From Vitellaria paradoxa (taxonomy: Eukaryota; Streptophyta; Magnoliopsida; Ericales; Sapotaceae), in the NCBI GenBank assembly GCA_019916065.1, contig CM034244.1:24606471-24670470 (forward strand): a DNA stretch of 64,000 bases. The letters are read 5' to 3'. Shown piece by piece: positions 1 through 11,588 of the stretch. Positions within the stretch are counted from its first letter, which is position 1; each line of letters starts with the position of its first letter. Both the position numbers and the translations under genes were made by a program. A model generated the notes under the pieces. That model ran no database searches and was not told where the DNA came from. It saw only the letters and a list, made by a program, of their open reading frames with translations.

Positions 1-72
1 CATGTCTGAAATGTTCTAAGGAATTGCTATCAAAAAGTCTAATCTGAAGATAAAGCAAGTTGGAAAACTGAA

Positions 73-1437
73 TCACTCCTCATCTTCCCTATCTGATTCG
101 AATATCCTTTCCAGCAATCGGATAACTTTCTGTTGGCCCTTCTTCAACTCATTCACTTCCTTCATCAACAGTTCTTGATTCTGCTGGATCAAGTTGAGTT
201 TCTCATTTGTATTTGAAGAAGCTGCTTCATTTTCTACTTCTTCTGCTTGCTGCTAGGTTGTCCTCAGCTACAGGTGGAGCAGCCCTCTTCTCTAACTGTC
301 CTTGGCTTCTTTTCAGCTGAGGTTTTGGCTATCAGAGAAGCTGGTTTTACAACAGCCATTCCCACTTCTTCTTTAATACCAAGAAAATGTTGAATTATCT
401 CTATGATCAATCCCCCAAAAGGTAATCCAGCATTTGACTCAGGTTTCTCCACAACATGAGCAATGACCAACCAAATGTGATAGGGTAAATCAATGGGAAT
501 GCCCAGCAGCAACTTCCCCATAATTGTGGCTTGCTCTAAGGTGATGGTGGACTTATAGGCATGTGGCAGGATCAATGAACACACCAGCATATGAAGGACA
601 TTACTTTTTGGAGTAAGTCCTGACTTTGGTAGCCTAACAGTGGTCCATTCTGCTTGAGGATTATCTGTGAACAGTCTAGCTAAATTATCCTTGTTCAATT
701 GCTCCTCCCACTGAGCTTTCTGTTCAAGTGTAGCATCAGGTATTCTCTTAGTAGGTAAGTGGCCAATAAAGGAAATTTCTCAAAATTCAAAGTGATCTCT
801 TTCCCCCTCACCTTAGAATTTATCACAGATCTACCATGTAACATACCCATTTCAGCATTTGAATAAAATTCCCTCACATAAGGCACTATGGCCTTCCTAC
901 TAGTCGTTACCCAATGCACCCAACCCCTCTGTTCAAATAACTCCATTAATTCATAAGGTGCCTCAATGTAATCTTCCAGCTTAATTCCCCTCTCACACAA
1001 AACTACCCTCTTGCTGTAATTTTCTTCATATTTCAGCTTTGAAGGTTTATTAGCAAACCTTGAACTATCAAAAGGGTTTTCATCAAAAGGATCCTTTTCA
1101 GGTTGTTCTTCAGGAGCATTTTTAGATGTGGAAACCTCATGCTCGGGGTCAGCAATGTGATCCTCAGTAGGTACATTGTCAGGGGCCTCAACCGAAATTT
1201 CTTTTTCAACATTAGAAACATGCTCATCACATTTCTCACCAATATTCTCATTACCCACAGAGTGGTAAGACCCTGTCCTAGAAGATGACTTGGGGTTTGA
1301 CTTGGAAGATGAAAGTTCTAGGACTATGGGTTCATGAATTACAAGTGAAGCACCCTTACCGTATTTGCTTCTGATACGCATCTTCTCCTCTTTGCCTCCC
1401 CTTTGTAAGCCATTTTCTTAATCCTCTTTGGTGGCAT
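73..1437 (-). pseudogene. env-like ORF downstream of pol (putative plant transposon protein domain), frameshifted
   Basis: The likely start is the ATG at 1437, which gives a Lys/Arg-rich N-terminus (MPPKRIKK...). A frameshift near 1380 moves into the frame holding a Ser/Glu-rich acidic stretch and the first half of a domain I recognise as the plant transposon-protein type (around YSNAEMGMLHGR). A second frameshift near 700 enters the frame with the rest of the domain (GIPIDLPYHIW, GLPFGGLIIEIIQHFLGI). A third frame carries a C-terminal Leu/Glu/Lys coiled coil that stops at 73-75. No transmembrane segment or signal peptide is apparent. The position after integrase corresponds to the env-like gene of Athila, but the function of this domain is unknown. 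At least two frameshifts make it a pseudogene. Confidence 0.7.
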
Positions 1438-2608
1438 TTTGTCACAGCTGCTGAAGAAACCCTTCTATCAAAAATCCCTCAACAGATAAACCCTAGCTCT
1501 TCCAATCCGAGCTTTGTAGCTTAATCCCACTTTAATGTGAACTCCAGAACACTTTCAGTCACCCCACAGTTGAAGCTCGAAAGGAATGTTTGAGGTGGTG
1601 GGGGCTAAAATGTTTTGGCACCAGGGTTTTGTATTCGAATAGAATAGGGTTCAAATGGGCCAGCCACGGGTATTTAAACAGGAATTTCAACCGAAGGCAT
1701 ATTTGAATACCCAAACCTATATTCGAATATGGTGTATCAGCAATTTAGTACCTCAGTATCCAGAGACCAGAATTTTTTTCACAATCCCTTAAGAATACTC
1801 AAATCATGTTTTGTCAACAACTAAAACTCTATATTTACATCTAATGACATCTAATCCAAAAAGAAAATAAAATAGAATAAAGAGAATAAAAATGTCAAAA
1901 ATTATTATTATTTTTTTTAACATATGCAAGCTCAAAGTGAAATAAACATGATCTCAATCAAACTCAAACAATTCCAAATCACATGTAAACCATTCTGATC
2001 ATGGTAAATCAATTTAATTCAGCAATTTTCAATTAAAACATCATTCAAACAAACAATCTCAGATTGTGTCCCCCCCAACTAGAATCATGCATTGTCCTCA
2101 ATGTATCAAACCAGAAACTTAAGGAAACTTTTGAGGAAGTAACATACCTGGAGATTGTGATTGAATATTCAACTGGTCAAAATTAAATGAAAGTTTATCA
2201 TTCAAATGCTGTGATCATCTTACCCCCCAACTTGTTCAAAAACACAAAGCTTAACAATGGCAATTGTAAGTATAGGAGGCTAAAAACTGATTTCAAAATT
2301 GCCTATACCTTTTAAACCTTACCAATCAGTCCAGCCACTGCAAGGAATTTGCTGCTGTTTTACAATTGAAAATGATCAAACCAGATTTGGGCAAAAATGC
2401 ATTACACCAGATTCTTTCTGTTCCTCCATTTGGGTACTGCTTGCTTACATGCTGAAAATTAAAAATTAGCAAAACCAAAAAGAATTTTTTTTTTAAGAAG
2501 GAAAATTGCAAGAACGAAAGAAACCAGAAAATTAAAAACACTACAGAAAACCAAAAAATGCCTAACAACCTACACTACTATGATACAAAAACAGAATTCC
2601 TTCCTCAA
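1438..2608. other. Non-coding spacer between pol and env-like ORF
   Basis: About 1.2 kb inside the Athila-like element. It is A/T-rich with homopolymer runs and has palindromic TATTCGAATA-type sites near 1631 and 1722. I see no credible coding sequence; the open frame at 2326-2568 is low-complexity Phe/Leu. In related elements this interval holds the leader, or a splice acceptor, for the downstream ORF. No specific splice site can be supported here. Confidence 0.6.
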
Positions 2609-3924
2609 TCAAGCACACTTTGGGGGATCCTCAAGATCCCAACTCTCAATTTCAGCTAAGAAATTCTCATGATACTCCTTAAGTCTTTGTCCATTCACCT
2701 TAAACACATGCTTTGAACTAGGATTCTCAATGTCAACAGCCCAAACTCAGTAATGTTCTTAACCACAAAAGGACCAGTCCATTTTGACTTGAGCTTTCCT
2801 GGGAACAAGTGCAGCCTAGAGTCATATAACAAAACTTTTTACCCCACAAAGAATTCTCTTCTATTGATGTGTGCATCATGCCACTTCTTCACTCTATCCT
2901 TAAAGATCTTGACATTCTCAAATGCATTATTTCTAATCTCTTCCAACTCACTAAGTTGTAATTTTCTTTGGAAACCTGATTCATTGATATTCTCATTAAA
3001 ATGCCTCACTGCCCAATAAGCCTTATGTTCCAATTCCACTGGCAAATGACAAGGCTTCCCGTACACCAACCTATAGGGAGACATTCCTAAGATGGTCTTG
3101 TATGTAGTCCTATATGCCCAAAGTGCATCCATTAACCTCAAAGACCAATCTTTTCTACTTGGATTCACGATTTTTTCAATGATTCTTTTGATCTCCCTAT
3201 TAGCAAGCTCGGCTTGACCACTAGTGTGGGGATGATAAGATGTTCCTATTTTATGCACAACCCCATACTTTTTCATCAAGAGTCCAATATGTTTATTACA
3301 AAAATGTGTTCCCCTATCACTTATCATTGCTTTAGGCATGCCAAATCTAGAGAACACATTTTCTTTCAAGAATTTGATCACCACTCTATGATCATTGGTC
3401 CTAGTTGGGATAGCCTCCACCCATTTGGAAACATAATCCACAGCCACTAGAATATACTCATACCCAAATGAGTTAACAAATGGGCCCATGAAGTCCATAC
3501 CCCAACAATCAAAAATGTCAAGTACATAAATGGGGTGGAGTGGCATCATGTTCCTCCTAGTGAGACTACCAAGTCTTTGACTTCTATCACAAGTGACACA
3601 AAATGTATGCACATCTTGAAACATGGTTGGCCAATACAATCCACTTTGCAAAATTTTAGCCACTGTTTTCTTAGTAGAAAAATGTCCTCCACAAGCCAAT
3701 GTGTGACAGAAATTAATGACACTATTCACTTCACTCTCAAGTATGCACCTCCTAATGACCTGATCTGGGCAATACTTAAACAAGTATGGATCATCCCAGA
3801 AAAAATGCCTCACATTCCTAAAAAACTTCTTCCTATCTAACAAGGTCCAATGAGAAGGTACAATACCCGAAGCTAGGTAATTGGCTATGTTCTGCAAACC
3901 ATGGTGCCTCTGAAGAATCCACAT
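2609..3924 (-). pseudogene. Integrase domain of the Athila-like pol
   Basis: The domain includes an HHCC-type zinc-binding end (CVTC at the second Cys pair) and a DDE core: Asp in WGMDFMGPF, Asp in ISDRGTHF and Glu in [10 protein letters not shown], all retained. The conserved WAYRTTYKT and [13 protein letters not shown] stretches of plant Ty3 integrases follow. The frame breaks at a TAA at 2839-2841, where related proteins read VGQK, which looks like Gln-to-stop. The remaining C-terminus (VNGQRLKEY-type) is still readable in shifted frames down to a TGA at 2609-2611. The encoded step would be insertion of element cDNA into the chromosome. The broken C-terminus makes it unlikely to function. 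Confidence 0.85.
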
Positions 3925-3959
3925 GGAAAAAGCTGCTCATCAGGAAATGTCTCATTGAT

Positions 3960-4360
3960 AGGAGAGTCAAAAGATGCTAAATCCTGATATGAGAGTCTGG
4001 AAAGGTGATCAGCAACTACATTTTCAACTCCCTTCTTATCCTTGATCTCTAAGTCAAATTCTTGAAGTAAGAGGATCCACCTAATGAGTCTAGGTTTAGC
4101 ATCAGATTTTGTCAGAAGGTACTTCAATGCAGCATGGTAATGTACACTATGACATGGGAACCTACCAAATATGATATGAATTTTGCTAATGCATAGACTA
4201 CGGCTAGCAGCTCCTTTTCTGTGGTTGTGTAGTTCTTTTGTGCATCACTAAGAGTCTTGCTAGCATAATACAACACATGTGGTTTCTTTTCCTTTCTCTA
4301 GCCTAGGACTGCACCAATAGCATAGTCACTAGCATCACACATCAACTCAAAAGACAAAGT
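3960..4360 (-). pseudogene. RNase H domain of the Athila-like pol
   Basis: The N-terminal part is the motif FELMCDASDYAIGAVLG at the end of the 4873-4298 frame, with catalytic Asp in CDASD. A TAG at 4298-4300 interrupts where related proteins read GQRK. Beyond it, with frame breaks, come ALAKF/VIVYTDHAALKYLL-type sequence and the downstream tether NVVADHLSRL. This domain degrades the RNA strand of the RNA/DNA hybrid during reverse transcription. It sits between RT and integrase, as in Ty3 elements. Confidence 0.8.
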
Positions 4361-5377
4361 CCAATCAGGTGCTTGCAATATTGGAGCTGAAGTAAGTAAA
4401 CTCTTAAGTTTGTCAAATGAGGTTTGACACTCAGGTGTCCAATCAAAAGGAACATCTTGAACCAACAGGTTACATAGGGGTCTAGCTATGGCACTGAAAG
4501 AGGCAATAAATCTCCTATAAAAACCTGCATGACGCAAGAAAGATCTAACATCCTTGACACATCTAGGGGTGGGTAGATTTTGAATGATTTCCACTTTGGC
4601 TTTATCCACCTCTAATCCCCTAGTAGACACTATGTGGCCAAGAACTATACCCTGAGTTACCATGAAGTGACATTTTTCCCAATTCAAGACCAAGTTTTTT
4701 TCCTCACATCTAGCCAGAACCTCTTCTAAATTTCCCAAGCACACATCAAAATCACCCCCATAAACTGAAAAGTCATCCATGAACACTTCAAGGAATTTTT
4801 CCACAAAGTCACCAAATAAACTCATCATGCACCTCTGAAAAGTTGCTGGAGCATTGCATAGACCAAAAGGCATACGTCTATATGCAAATGTGCCAAAAGA
4901 GCAGGTGAATGTGGTCTTTTTCTAGTCATCTAATGCAATTTCAATTTGGTTATAACCAGAATACCCATCTAGAAAACAGTAGAATGCCTGCCCTGCCACT
5001 CTTTCCAATACCTGATCTAGGAATGAAAGAGGGAAATGATCCTTCGTTGTGACTGCATTCAATTTCCTATAGTCTATACACATGCGCCATCCTGTTTGGA
5101 TGCGCATAGGAATCAATTCCTCCCTCTCATTCTTTACTACAGTCACTCCAGATTTTTTTGGCACTACCTGAGTTGGGCTAACCCATTTTGAATCTGAGAT
5201 GGGATAGATGATTCTAGCATCTAAAAGCTTTATCACCTCACCTCTAACCATTTCTTTCATATTAGGATTAAGCCTCCTTTGCATTTGCCTAATGGGCTTG
5301 ACATTCTCCTCCAAAAATATCCTATGAGTGCAAATCAGTGGGCTGATTCCTTGCAGATCTGCAATAGTCCAGCCCAA
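4361..5377 (-). pseudogene. Reverse transcriptase domain of the Athila-like pol
   Basis: The fingers and palm are clear: GWRMCIDYRKLNAVTTKDHFP, then FYCFLDGYSGYNQI (first catalytic Asp), RMPFGLCNAPATFQRCM, and the FMDDF form of the YxDD box at about 4772-4783. A TAG at 4922-4924 falls where homologues read a Gln (DDQEKT-type context), and ATG-initiated reading resumes at 4873. A frameshift near 5380 separates the domain from the upstream linker (GWTIADLQGISPLICTHRI begins in a new frame). The catalytic residues survive but the reading frame does not. Confidence 0.88.
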
Positions 5378-5832
5378 GGCTTTTTATGCTTCCTCAGAAC
5401 CTCAACAAGTCTATTCTCTTGATCAGAATTCAGCTGTGAAGAAATAACAGCTGGATAAGACTCTCCCTCACCCAAAAACACATATTTCAAGCCACTAGGT
5501 AGAGGTTTTCTTTCAGGTATTGGTGGCTTTTCAAAAGATGGCTGAGATTTGACTATGGGTAGCTCTAAAGGTTCAAAACCAAGTCTCCATTCATTCACTG
5601 ACATAACAGAACCTGAATTTTGTTCAAAACTTTCCTCCTCAAGACCTTCCAAATCACAATCCTCAAGAAATTCAACTTGCTCACTGTTCACTAGAGCTCT
5701 CTCCAAAGGATCATTAAAGTACTCCCTATCAAAATGCTCTTGAGTGATGGTTTGAATCAAGTCAACTTCCACTAACTCATCACTATCACTAGGCTGTTTT
5801 ATCACTTTAAAAATGTTTTTCTCAATGGTCAT
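5378..5832 (-). pseudogene. Protease-RT linker of the Athila-like pol
   Basis: An acidic linker (SDELVEVD, EHFDREYFNDPLE, LEGLEEESFE) runs into the conserved pre-RT segment LPSGLKYVFLGEGESYPAVIS and NRLVEVLRKHKK, after which the frame shifts. It carries no catalytic site. Its position and composition match the region joining protease to RT in Athila polyproteins. Confidence 0.75.
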
Positions 5833-5856
5833 GTTGCAAAAAGAGAACTTAATGAC

Positions 5857-6354
5857 TCAAGTCCTACAATTTATCAAGGCATTTGAAGTAGCCAAAAATG
5901 GTCTCCCTAAGATGAGAGGGACAGCTGGTTGGTTCCCTTGAATAGGCTGGGTGTCTAACACTATAAAGTCCACGGGAAACACAAAATGTTCCACCTGAAT
6001 TAAGACATCTTCCACAATACCTCTAGGGACTTTGATTGACCTATCTGCTAGTTGAAGTGTCACCCTAGTAGGTCTAAGCTCACCTAAACCAAGCTCTTGG
6101 TAAACAGTGAAAGGTAGAAGATTAACACTTGCACCCAAAGCCAACAAGGCTTGATCTACCATTTTATTCCCAATTATGCAAGCAATAGTAGGACAACCTA
6201 GATCTTTGTATTTGGGTGGAGTTTTGAATTGCAAAATGGAACTCACTTGCTCAGTTAAAAATGCCCTTTCTTTGACATTCATCTTTCTTTTCACAGTGCA
6301 CAAGTCTTTCAAAAATTTTCTATAAGATGGATTTTGTTTAATGGCATCAAGCAA
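5857..6354 (-). pseudogene. Aspartic protease domain of the Athila-like pol, catalytic Asp lost
   Basis: This is a retropepsin-like fold: an upstream helix (CTVKRKMNVKERAFLTEQVS), the flap and active-site region with LLALGASVNLLPFTVY, and a C-terminal ILGRPFLATSNALI. Homologues read LLDLGAS; here the Asp codon is GCT (Ala) at 6139-6141, one substitution from GAT. The enzyme would cleave the gag-pol precursor and should be inactive without this residue. Confidence 0.85.
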
Positions 6355-8224
6355 AGGAATATTGATTCTGACTTGTTTGAAAACTTCAAAAATTTAGAAT
6401 TCAAATTCTCTTTCTTGCTTTTATTCAATTTTTGAGGAAAAGGAATTTTTGGAATAAACTCAGATCTGTCCACTCTGGTTTCTTTTGAAATCTTTTCATC
6501 TTCAGAAAGTTTTCCACTCTTTTCAAACTGTTTTTCATCAAAAATTTTGGTTTTATTTTCAGAAAATTCACTGTTATTCTCAGAATTTACCTGCTCTTCC
6601 TTCTAAATTCTGGTTTCTTGCTTTTCATTTCTCAAATTCTATTTTTGCTATGATTCTGCTCTGCTGTCCAGCTTGCTGTTCATTTTCTACTCTTCATTTT
6701 CCTTCATGTTTTTCTCATTTTCTTCCTTAGTTTCTTCAGCAGGTGGGGTGTAATCTGGTTTGACAATTTATTTTCCACTCCTCAAGGTTGAAACAGCTTG
6801 TACATGCTCTAAATTCTCATTAGTACCCGAAGATGATTCACTGAAATGCACTTATCCTACAGAATTCAGTTTGGGCTAAGATGGCAACTTTCCCGATTCC
6901 TTATGGTTAAAGCTTGAGTGAGCTTTGATAATTGACTTCGAATGTCCTTCATTGCTCTGTTTGTTTGCTCTTGGAACCTTGAATTTTGATTATTGGTTCC
7001 AATTTGTCCTTGCATGAATTGTTGCAAAGTGTCTTCCAATGATCTCTTGTGAGGAGGCTGATAAGAATTATGTTCTGTTGAGGTTGAAAAGGTTGGGAAG
7101 GGAATGGTTGTGGTGGAAATGATTGTTGGGGCTTGGTATTGTTGGTTTTGTGCCTCAGCTTTCCATGACAAACTGGGGTGGTTTCTGTACCTAGAGTTAT
7201 AGGTATTCGAATATGGATTGTTCCCCTGACCATAAGTGTTCACCCCTTGATTCGAATTGAAAGGTCTTACAACTTGTGTGGGGTTTACTTAACCATAGAG
7301 GACCTTTTTAAAGGCTGGAAGTGTAGGACAATCATCTGTTCCATGGTCTGAGGTTTCACACATCACACATTTCACTTCATTTTCCTTCAATGCTTACTTC
7401 TTTTGCTCTATTAACTCAACTTTCCTTGAAAGTGTAGCCAACCTACCTCCAAGATCATCAGTCTCATTGAGATGGAACTTCCCTCTAGCATGTGAGCTGT
7501 CAGAAAATTCAGAAAAAGATGAGGAGACTACTTCCCACTGCTTAGTATTTTCAGCTAGTGAATCAAAGAAATACAAAGCTTCTTTAGCAGTCTTATCATA
7601 AAATTCACCATTACACATGGTTGCAACAAGCATTTTCAAATTAGGAGTCAATGCATTGTGAAAGAAATTAACAATTCTCCAAGACTCAAAGCCATGATGA
7701 GGACAAGCTTGCAACAATTCTCTAAACCTTTCCCATGCTTGTGCAAATGTTTCATTAGGCTTACACACAACATTCATGATTTGTTGTTGAAGAATCACTG
7801 TCCTATTTGCAGGAAAATACTTCTTTAAAATTTAGTTTGCATTTCTCTCCAAGTTCCTATGGATCTAGGCTCAAGTGAATTCAACCACATTTTTGCTTTA
7901 GTCTTTCAATGAAAATGGAAAGAACTTGAGACGAACCATATCCTCATTAGCATTTTTATCCATACAAGTTCCACAAACATCTTCAAATTCTTTCATATGC
8001 ATGTAAGGATTTTCTGAGTCCATGCCATGAAAAGTGGGCAAAAGCTGAATTGTACTAGGTTTAAAATTGAAATTCTGATGCCCTAGTGGTAGTACAATGC
8101 AAGATGGAGTGGTTTGTCTAGCTGGATGGAGATACTCACAGAGAGGTCTAAGGATATTTTGATCAATTTGATCATTCTATCCATGAACACTCCCTTCCAG
8201 CAAAGCAGGTGGTGGTGGATCCAT
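6355..8224 (-). pseudogene. gag (capsid and nucleocapsid) of the Athila-like element, multiply interrupted
   Basis: The probable start is the ATG at 8224 (MDPPPPALLEG). After a frame break comes the retrotransposon gag capsid domain (7798-7394: FAQAWERFRELLQACPHHGF, FFHNALTP). A zinc knuckle with intact CX2CX4HX4C spacing (CVMCETSDHGTDDC) lies at about 7331-7371, followed by a Gln/Asn/Pro-rich tail (7243-6866). Stops occur just before the knuckle and after LYG. The stretch at 6370-6860 is Phe/Ser/Lys-rich and decayed, probably the gag-protease linker. The upstream open frame from 8437 is leader read-through. Confidence 0.75.
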
Positions 8225-8679
8225 TTGTGCAACAGAAAATTCAGATTGCGTGCTGGATGATGCAGATTCAATTAAATCAGCAAGAGATGATGGAATATGC
8301 AGTTCAAAATTAATTCCAATTAGCCTACCAGACCTTAAAAACATGTACAGAAATTCAGATTTGAAATAAAGCCAACCTAACCTCCAATCTCCACAAACAA
8401 ACCACCAATTCACAAAGAAATTAGTCCTATTCTCCAATAGAAGTTTGCAGCAGAAAATTCAGCAATTCGAATATTAGATGCAACAGATTCAAATCAGAAA
8501 TTCAAAGATCAGATTGCAGGACTTCTAACACTAAAACTGACAACTAAAACCTATAAAAGTAGAAACAAAGATGGGACAAAGTTACCCAACGAATTGAGCG
8601 GCTCTGTCGTTGAAGATGGTCGTGAGAAATGCTGCCAAGTAATGCTCCACAGATTCAAAACACCATTACTTCTCAAAGA

Positions 8680-8697
8680 TCCCCGACAACGGCGCCA
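8680..8697 (-). other. Primer-binding site (tRNA-Asp type)
   Basis: The minus strand reads TGGCGCCGTTGTCGGGGA, four bases inside the LTR edge. It is the complement expected for the 3' end of tRNA-Asp, the usual primer of Athila-type elements. It fixes both the orientation and the 5' LTR boundary. Confidence 0.85.
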
Positions 8698-8701
8698 AAA
8701 T

Positions 8702-10139
8702 TGTGCTTGTCGTTGCTTAACTACCTCACTCTTAAATGCAAATGCAGGTGTAAATTCAGATTTTAAAAGTGTTGAGTAAGGAAAATTAAGTCAAACTTCC
8801 CCCAAGTGCAAGGTGTGATTGTAGCACAAAATACTGGTGAATACCAAGTCATTTCCACAAGGATCTAAGGAGCAAAAGAGTGACTGATTCTAATGGATTA
8901 AAGTGGCAAAACATAGCTCACATGAATGTAAAACAGAAACAAAATTCTGATCTGGAATGTTGATGATTTTGGAGAGACTTTTCTAAAGTAAAAGTTAAAT
9001 TTAACTAAAAATCTGATGTAAAAGGTTGGGCAAGACAAGTTCAATGCCAATCCAAATCAATCTCAAGATGCTAGGAGTTTGTGGATTACCAATTCGGTTT
9101 ACTCTGATTTTGAGAAAATTAATTTCAATTGAAACAAACTATGAATCAAACACTTGATGTGCATAACATATCTTAAGAACAATAAGAGCTCTATGTCTAA
9201 CAACCCACATATAAGATTGTCATGAGGGTTCTAAGTTAAGCAACACCTATGAACTTATCGATAAGATATACAAATTAGTGTTAATTGAGTCTTGAATCAA
9301 TGATTCCTAAAATGTTCAAATGCAAATTGAATTGATAATTAAAGAACTCAAAGTAAAACCATGAAGCTTGGCATCTTGAGATTCATTGGAATGGGACATT
9401 GCCCTTGCCTTGGCCCAAGAAATATTCAGCCGTTCATATTCAAAAAATTAGAAACTAAAAGAAAAAGATGAAATTGAAACATTGAAATCTAAAATTGAAA
9501 TTGATTTGCAATTGAAAACTAATTACAACAATTGAAATTGAAGTTGAAAACTCAAACTCTAAACTACTGCAGAAACGTCCGAAACAAGCCAGAGCTCTCT
9601 CTCTTACTATCTCTACAGCTCTCTTCCTGGATGTGTATATGACATATATATATTTTTTTTTCCGTGTGTGGATCATATGATGCCAACTTCTTCTCCCTTC
9701 TCTCTCCACTCATTCCTTCTGAAAATTATTCATTCTGTTATGCAATTCCCCACTGAATTACAGATTTGCCATTCCTTGATCTCAGGTCCATGTCACATGG
9801 AGAGGCTGAAGTCACGTGAAAGCTGTTGCTGAGATGTATAGCTCTTCATTCGAATGCTTTGTCCCTATATTCGAATATGCACTTCCCTCCAGGATGTAAT
9901 TCAGTCACCAACAATATTCGAATATGCCAATCTACATATTTGAATATATTCCCCTACTTCCAGAACTCTAAACTGAAGATTTTGATCCTTTTGGGTTGAA
10001 TACAAGTGAAAGTTTCTTCATCATCTCAAGTGGCATCAATCAACTGATGTACTGCACCTTGATATATCCAATGCTTTCCTGACTTTTCTTGTATCCTCAA
10101 CATGGCTCAGATTTCTTTCCTTTGTGTATAAAATCAACA
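8702..10139 (-). repeat. 5' LTR of the Athila-like element
   Basis: On the plus strand it begins TGTGCTTGTCG, next to the PBS, and I end it at ...AAATCAACA, which gives minus-strand TG...CA termini. The PBS side is firm. The outer edge at 10139 is a best guess because the partner LTR is off-window and no duplication can be compared. Near the PBS end, the minus strand has the 'dry' R/U5 motif (ccttgtggaaatgacttggt, then tgcacttgggg) shared by many plant LTRs. TTCGAATA palindromes cluster at 9848-9945. Confidence 0.65.
9640..9660 (-). promoter_or_regulatory. Candidate TATA region of the Athila-like LTR
   Basis: The minus strand has an A-run followed by ATATATATATG. About 30-100 bases downstream comes a GA-rich leader (gagagagagctctgg), the usual order in plant LTR promoters. 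Confidence 0.4.
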
Positions 10140-11588
10140 CTTACTTCAATTTTGAGTAGTGGGAATAGATTCTACACAAAACACAGATTTTATATCATTT
10201 ATGTGCTAAGTAAAGGTGTAATTAAATATATAAATGTGTAATAATTAAAGTTCAATCAGTAGATCCTTTTGATTCTGTTTAGAATAGATGGCATCTATAT
10301 ACTACTTGTCTAAGCTATATTTGGATACCATCTTATATATTTAAAGTGTTCCATTAGGCCTGTGCATTGGAAAGAAGATAGGGTATGCTCCTGATACTGG
10401 TATATATTTATGGTATTAATGCAAATCTTACTTATCAAAAAAAAAAAAAAAAAAAGGTAATCGAGGATGGTGATTTAAAAAGAGGAAAAAAAAAAAAAGA
10501 AACACGAGACACTTTATTTGAGTTTTTAATATTTGGAGACTTTCCATTGCTCAATTTTGATTATTGTGCTTGTATGAATCTTTTCTCTTTCTCCACCAAA
10601 AAATGACAAGATAAATAAGCCTTTATGTGAAATACTTTTGTATGATGAATATTTCCAAAACAAATTATTTCAAACTTAGCAAAACAGAGCCTCCATTTTC
10701 CAGAGGTTCCCATTTCAGAAAAGCAGCTTTCAAAGAATACCTTCATTTTATTTAGAAAAATTTTTGATTAATTGTCATACATAAAAAAATAGTTGTAGTC
10801 ACTTTCATTCATTGAAACAAGGACTGTACTGTTAAATTAATCTTCAGCTTCGGTGTATGGTAGAATTAATTAAGAAATTGAGTTATCTCTTTTTCTATAA
10901 ACAGGAGGACGAATTCTATTAAATTATACATTTTTAGTACAACACACTAGGTCAGGTTTATAGGATAAAAAAAAAATTTATATTTCTGAATGATTTTTTT
11001 ATTCATTATTTTATTGAAGCAAGAACAATAATTAAGATAACGTTTTGCATTATAATCTTGATTATATTATTTTAAGTTGTGTAAAATATGTGAATTTCAT
11101 GAAAAATTAAGATTCGATATTAAATTTAATTAAATATTATTTATTCGTTAATTATAAATTTTACATGTGATAGCAAAATTCATGTACATAATTTTGTGAT
11201 TTCTCATTATGTTATTACTATATTTAGCTAAAGTTTTTATGCATAATAAATAACTAAATAAATAATTAAGGGTGTAAGATGTAAAAGGTAGATAACCCAC
11301 ACCTTCAGGCTCTTTGAATTACTCCAAATTGATAGAGAGCTTTGACTAAAAATAAATAAATAAATAAATAAAAGAGACCCATGACTTGAATTCCTACGAG
11401 GCACTATGCCCATTTGTTAGCAAGTCAGACGACGAATCGATGGAGATTCATGAAACTACATGTTGCAGAGATACAATGTATATATTGGATACAATAGCGC
11501 CACACATTTTACACACCCTTCGATTTCGTGTCTTGTATCATTTTATACACATAAGACAATATTATAAACTAGAATACTCTTATATAGA
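10140..11588. other. AT-rich non-coding flank with a LINE-like tail
   Basis: I see no gene. It is high in A/T, with poly-A runs, a short (AAAT)n run near 11350-11373, and no long conserved frame. The only recognisable piece is the tail listed separately at about 10340-10456. Confidence 0.6.
10340..10456 (+). mobile_element. 3' tail of a non-LTR element (L1-like), truncated
   Basis: The sequence runs ...ggtattaatgcaaatct, then TTACTTATC followed by an 18-base A tract. TTACTTATC plus poly-A is a common 3' end of plant L1-like LINEs and their SINE partners. The 5' limit and target duplication cannot be seen, so the length is approximate. Confidence 0.4.

Larger units (their letters stand above)
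1..10139 (-). mobile_element. Athila-like Ty3/gypsy LTR retrotransposon, minus strand, 3' end beyond window
   Basis: Read on the minus strand, the order is LTR (10139-8702), tRNA-Asp-type PBS, gag with a CCHC knuckle, protease, reverse transcriptase, RNase H, integrase, then a separate env-like ORF. Integrase downstream of RNase H is the Ty3/gypsy order. The extra ORF after pol and a PBS reading TGGCGCCGTTGTCGGGGA fit the Athila lineage. The polypurine tract and 3' LTR are not in the window, so the element continues to the left. Several in-frame stops and frameshifts make it non-autonomous. Athila as lineage is inferred from layout and motifs, not from a search. Confidence 0.85.

Noticed and set aside
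1103..1288. Plus-strand ORF of 61 codons over the env-like gene
   Set aside because: It is antisense to a recognisable minus-strand domain and has no similarity or start context of its own.
9455..9709. 84-codon minus-strand ORF in the Athila LTR
   Set aside because: It covers the GA-rich leader and TATA region of the LTR; low complexity, no domain.
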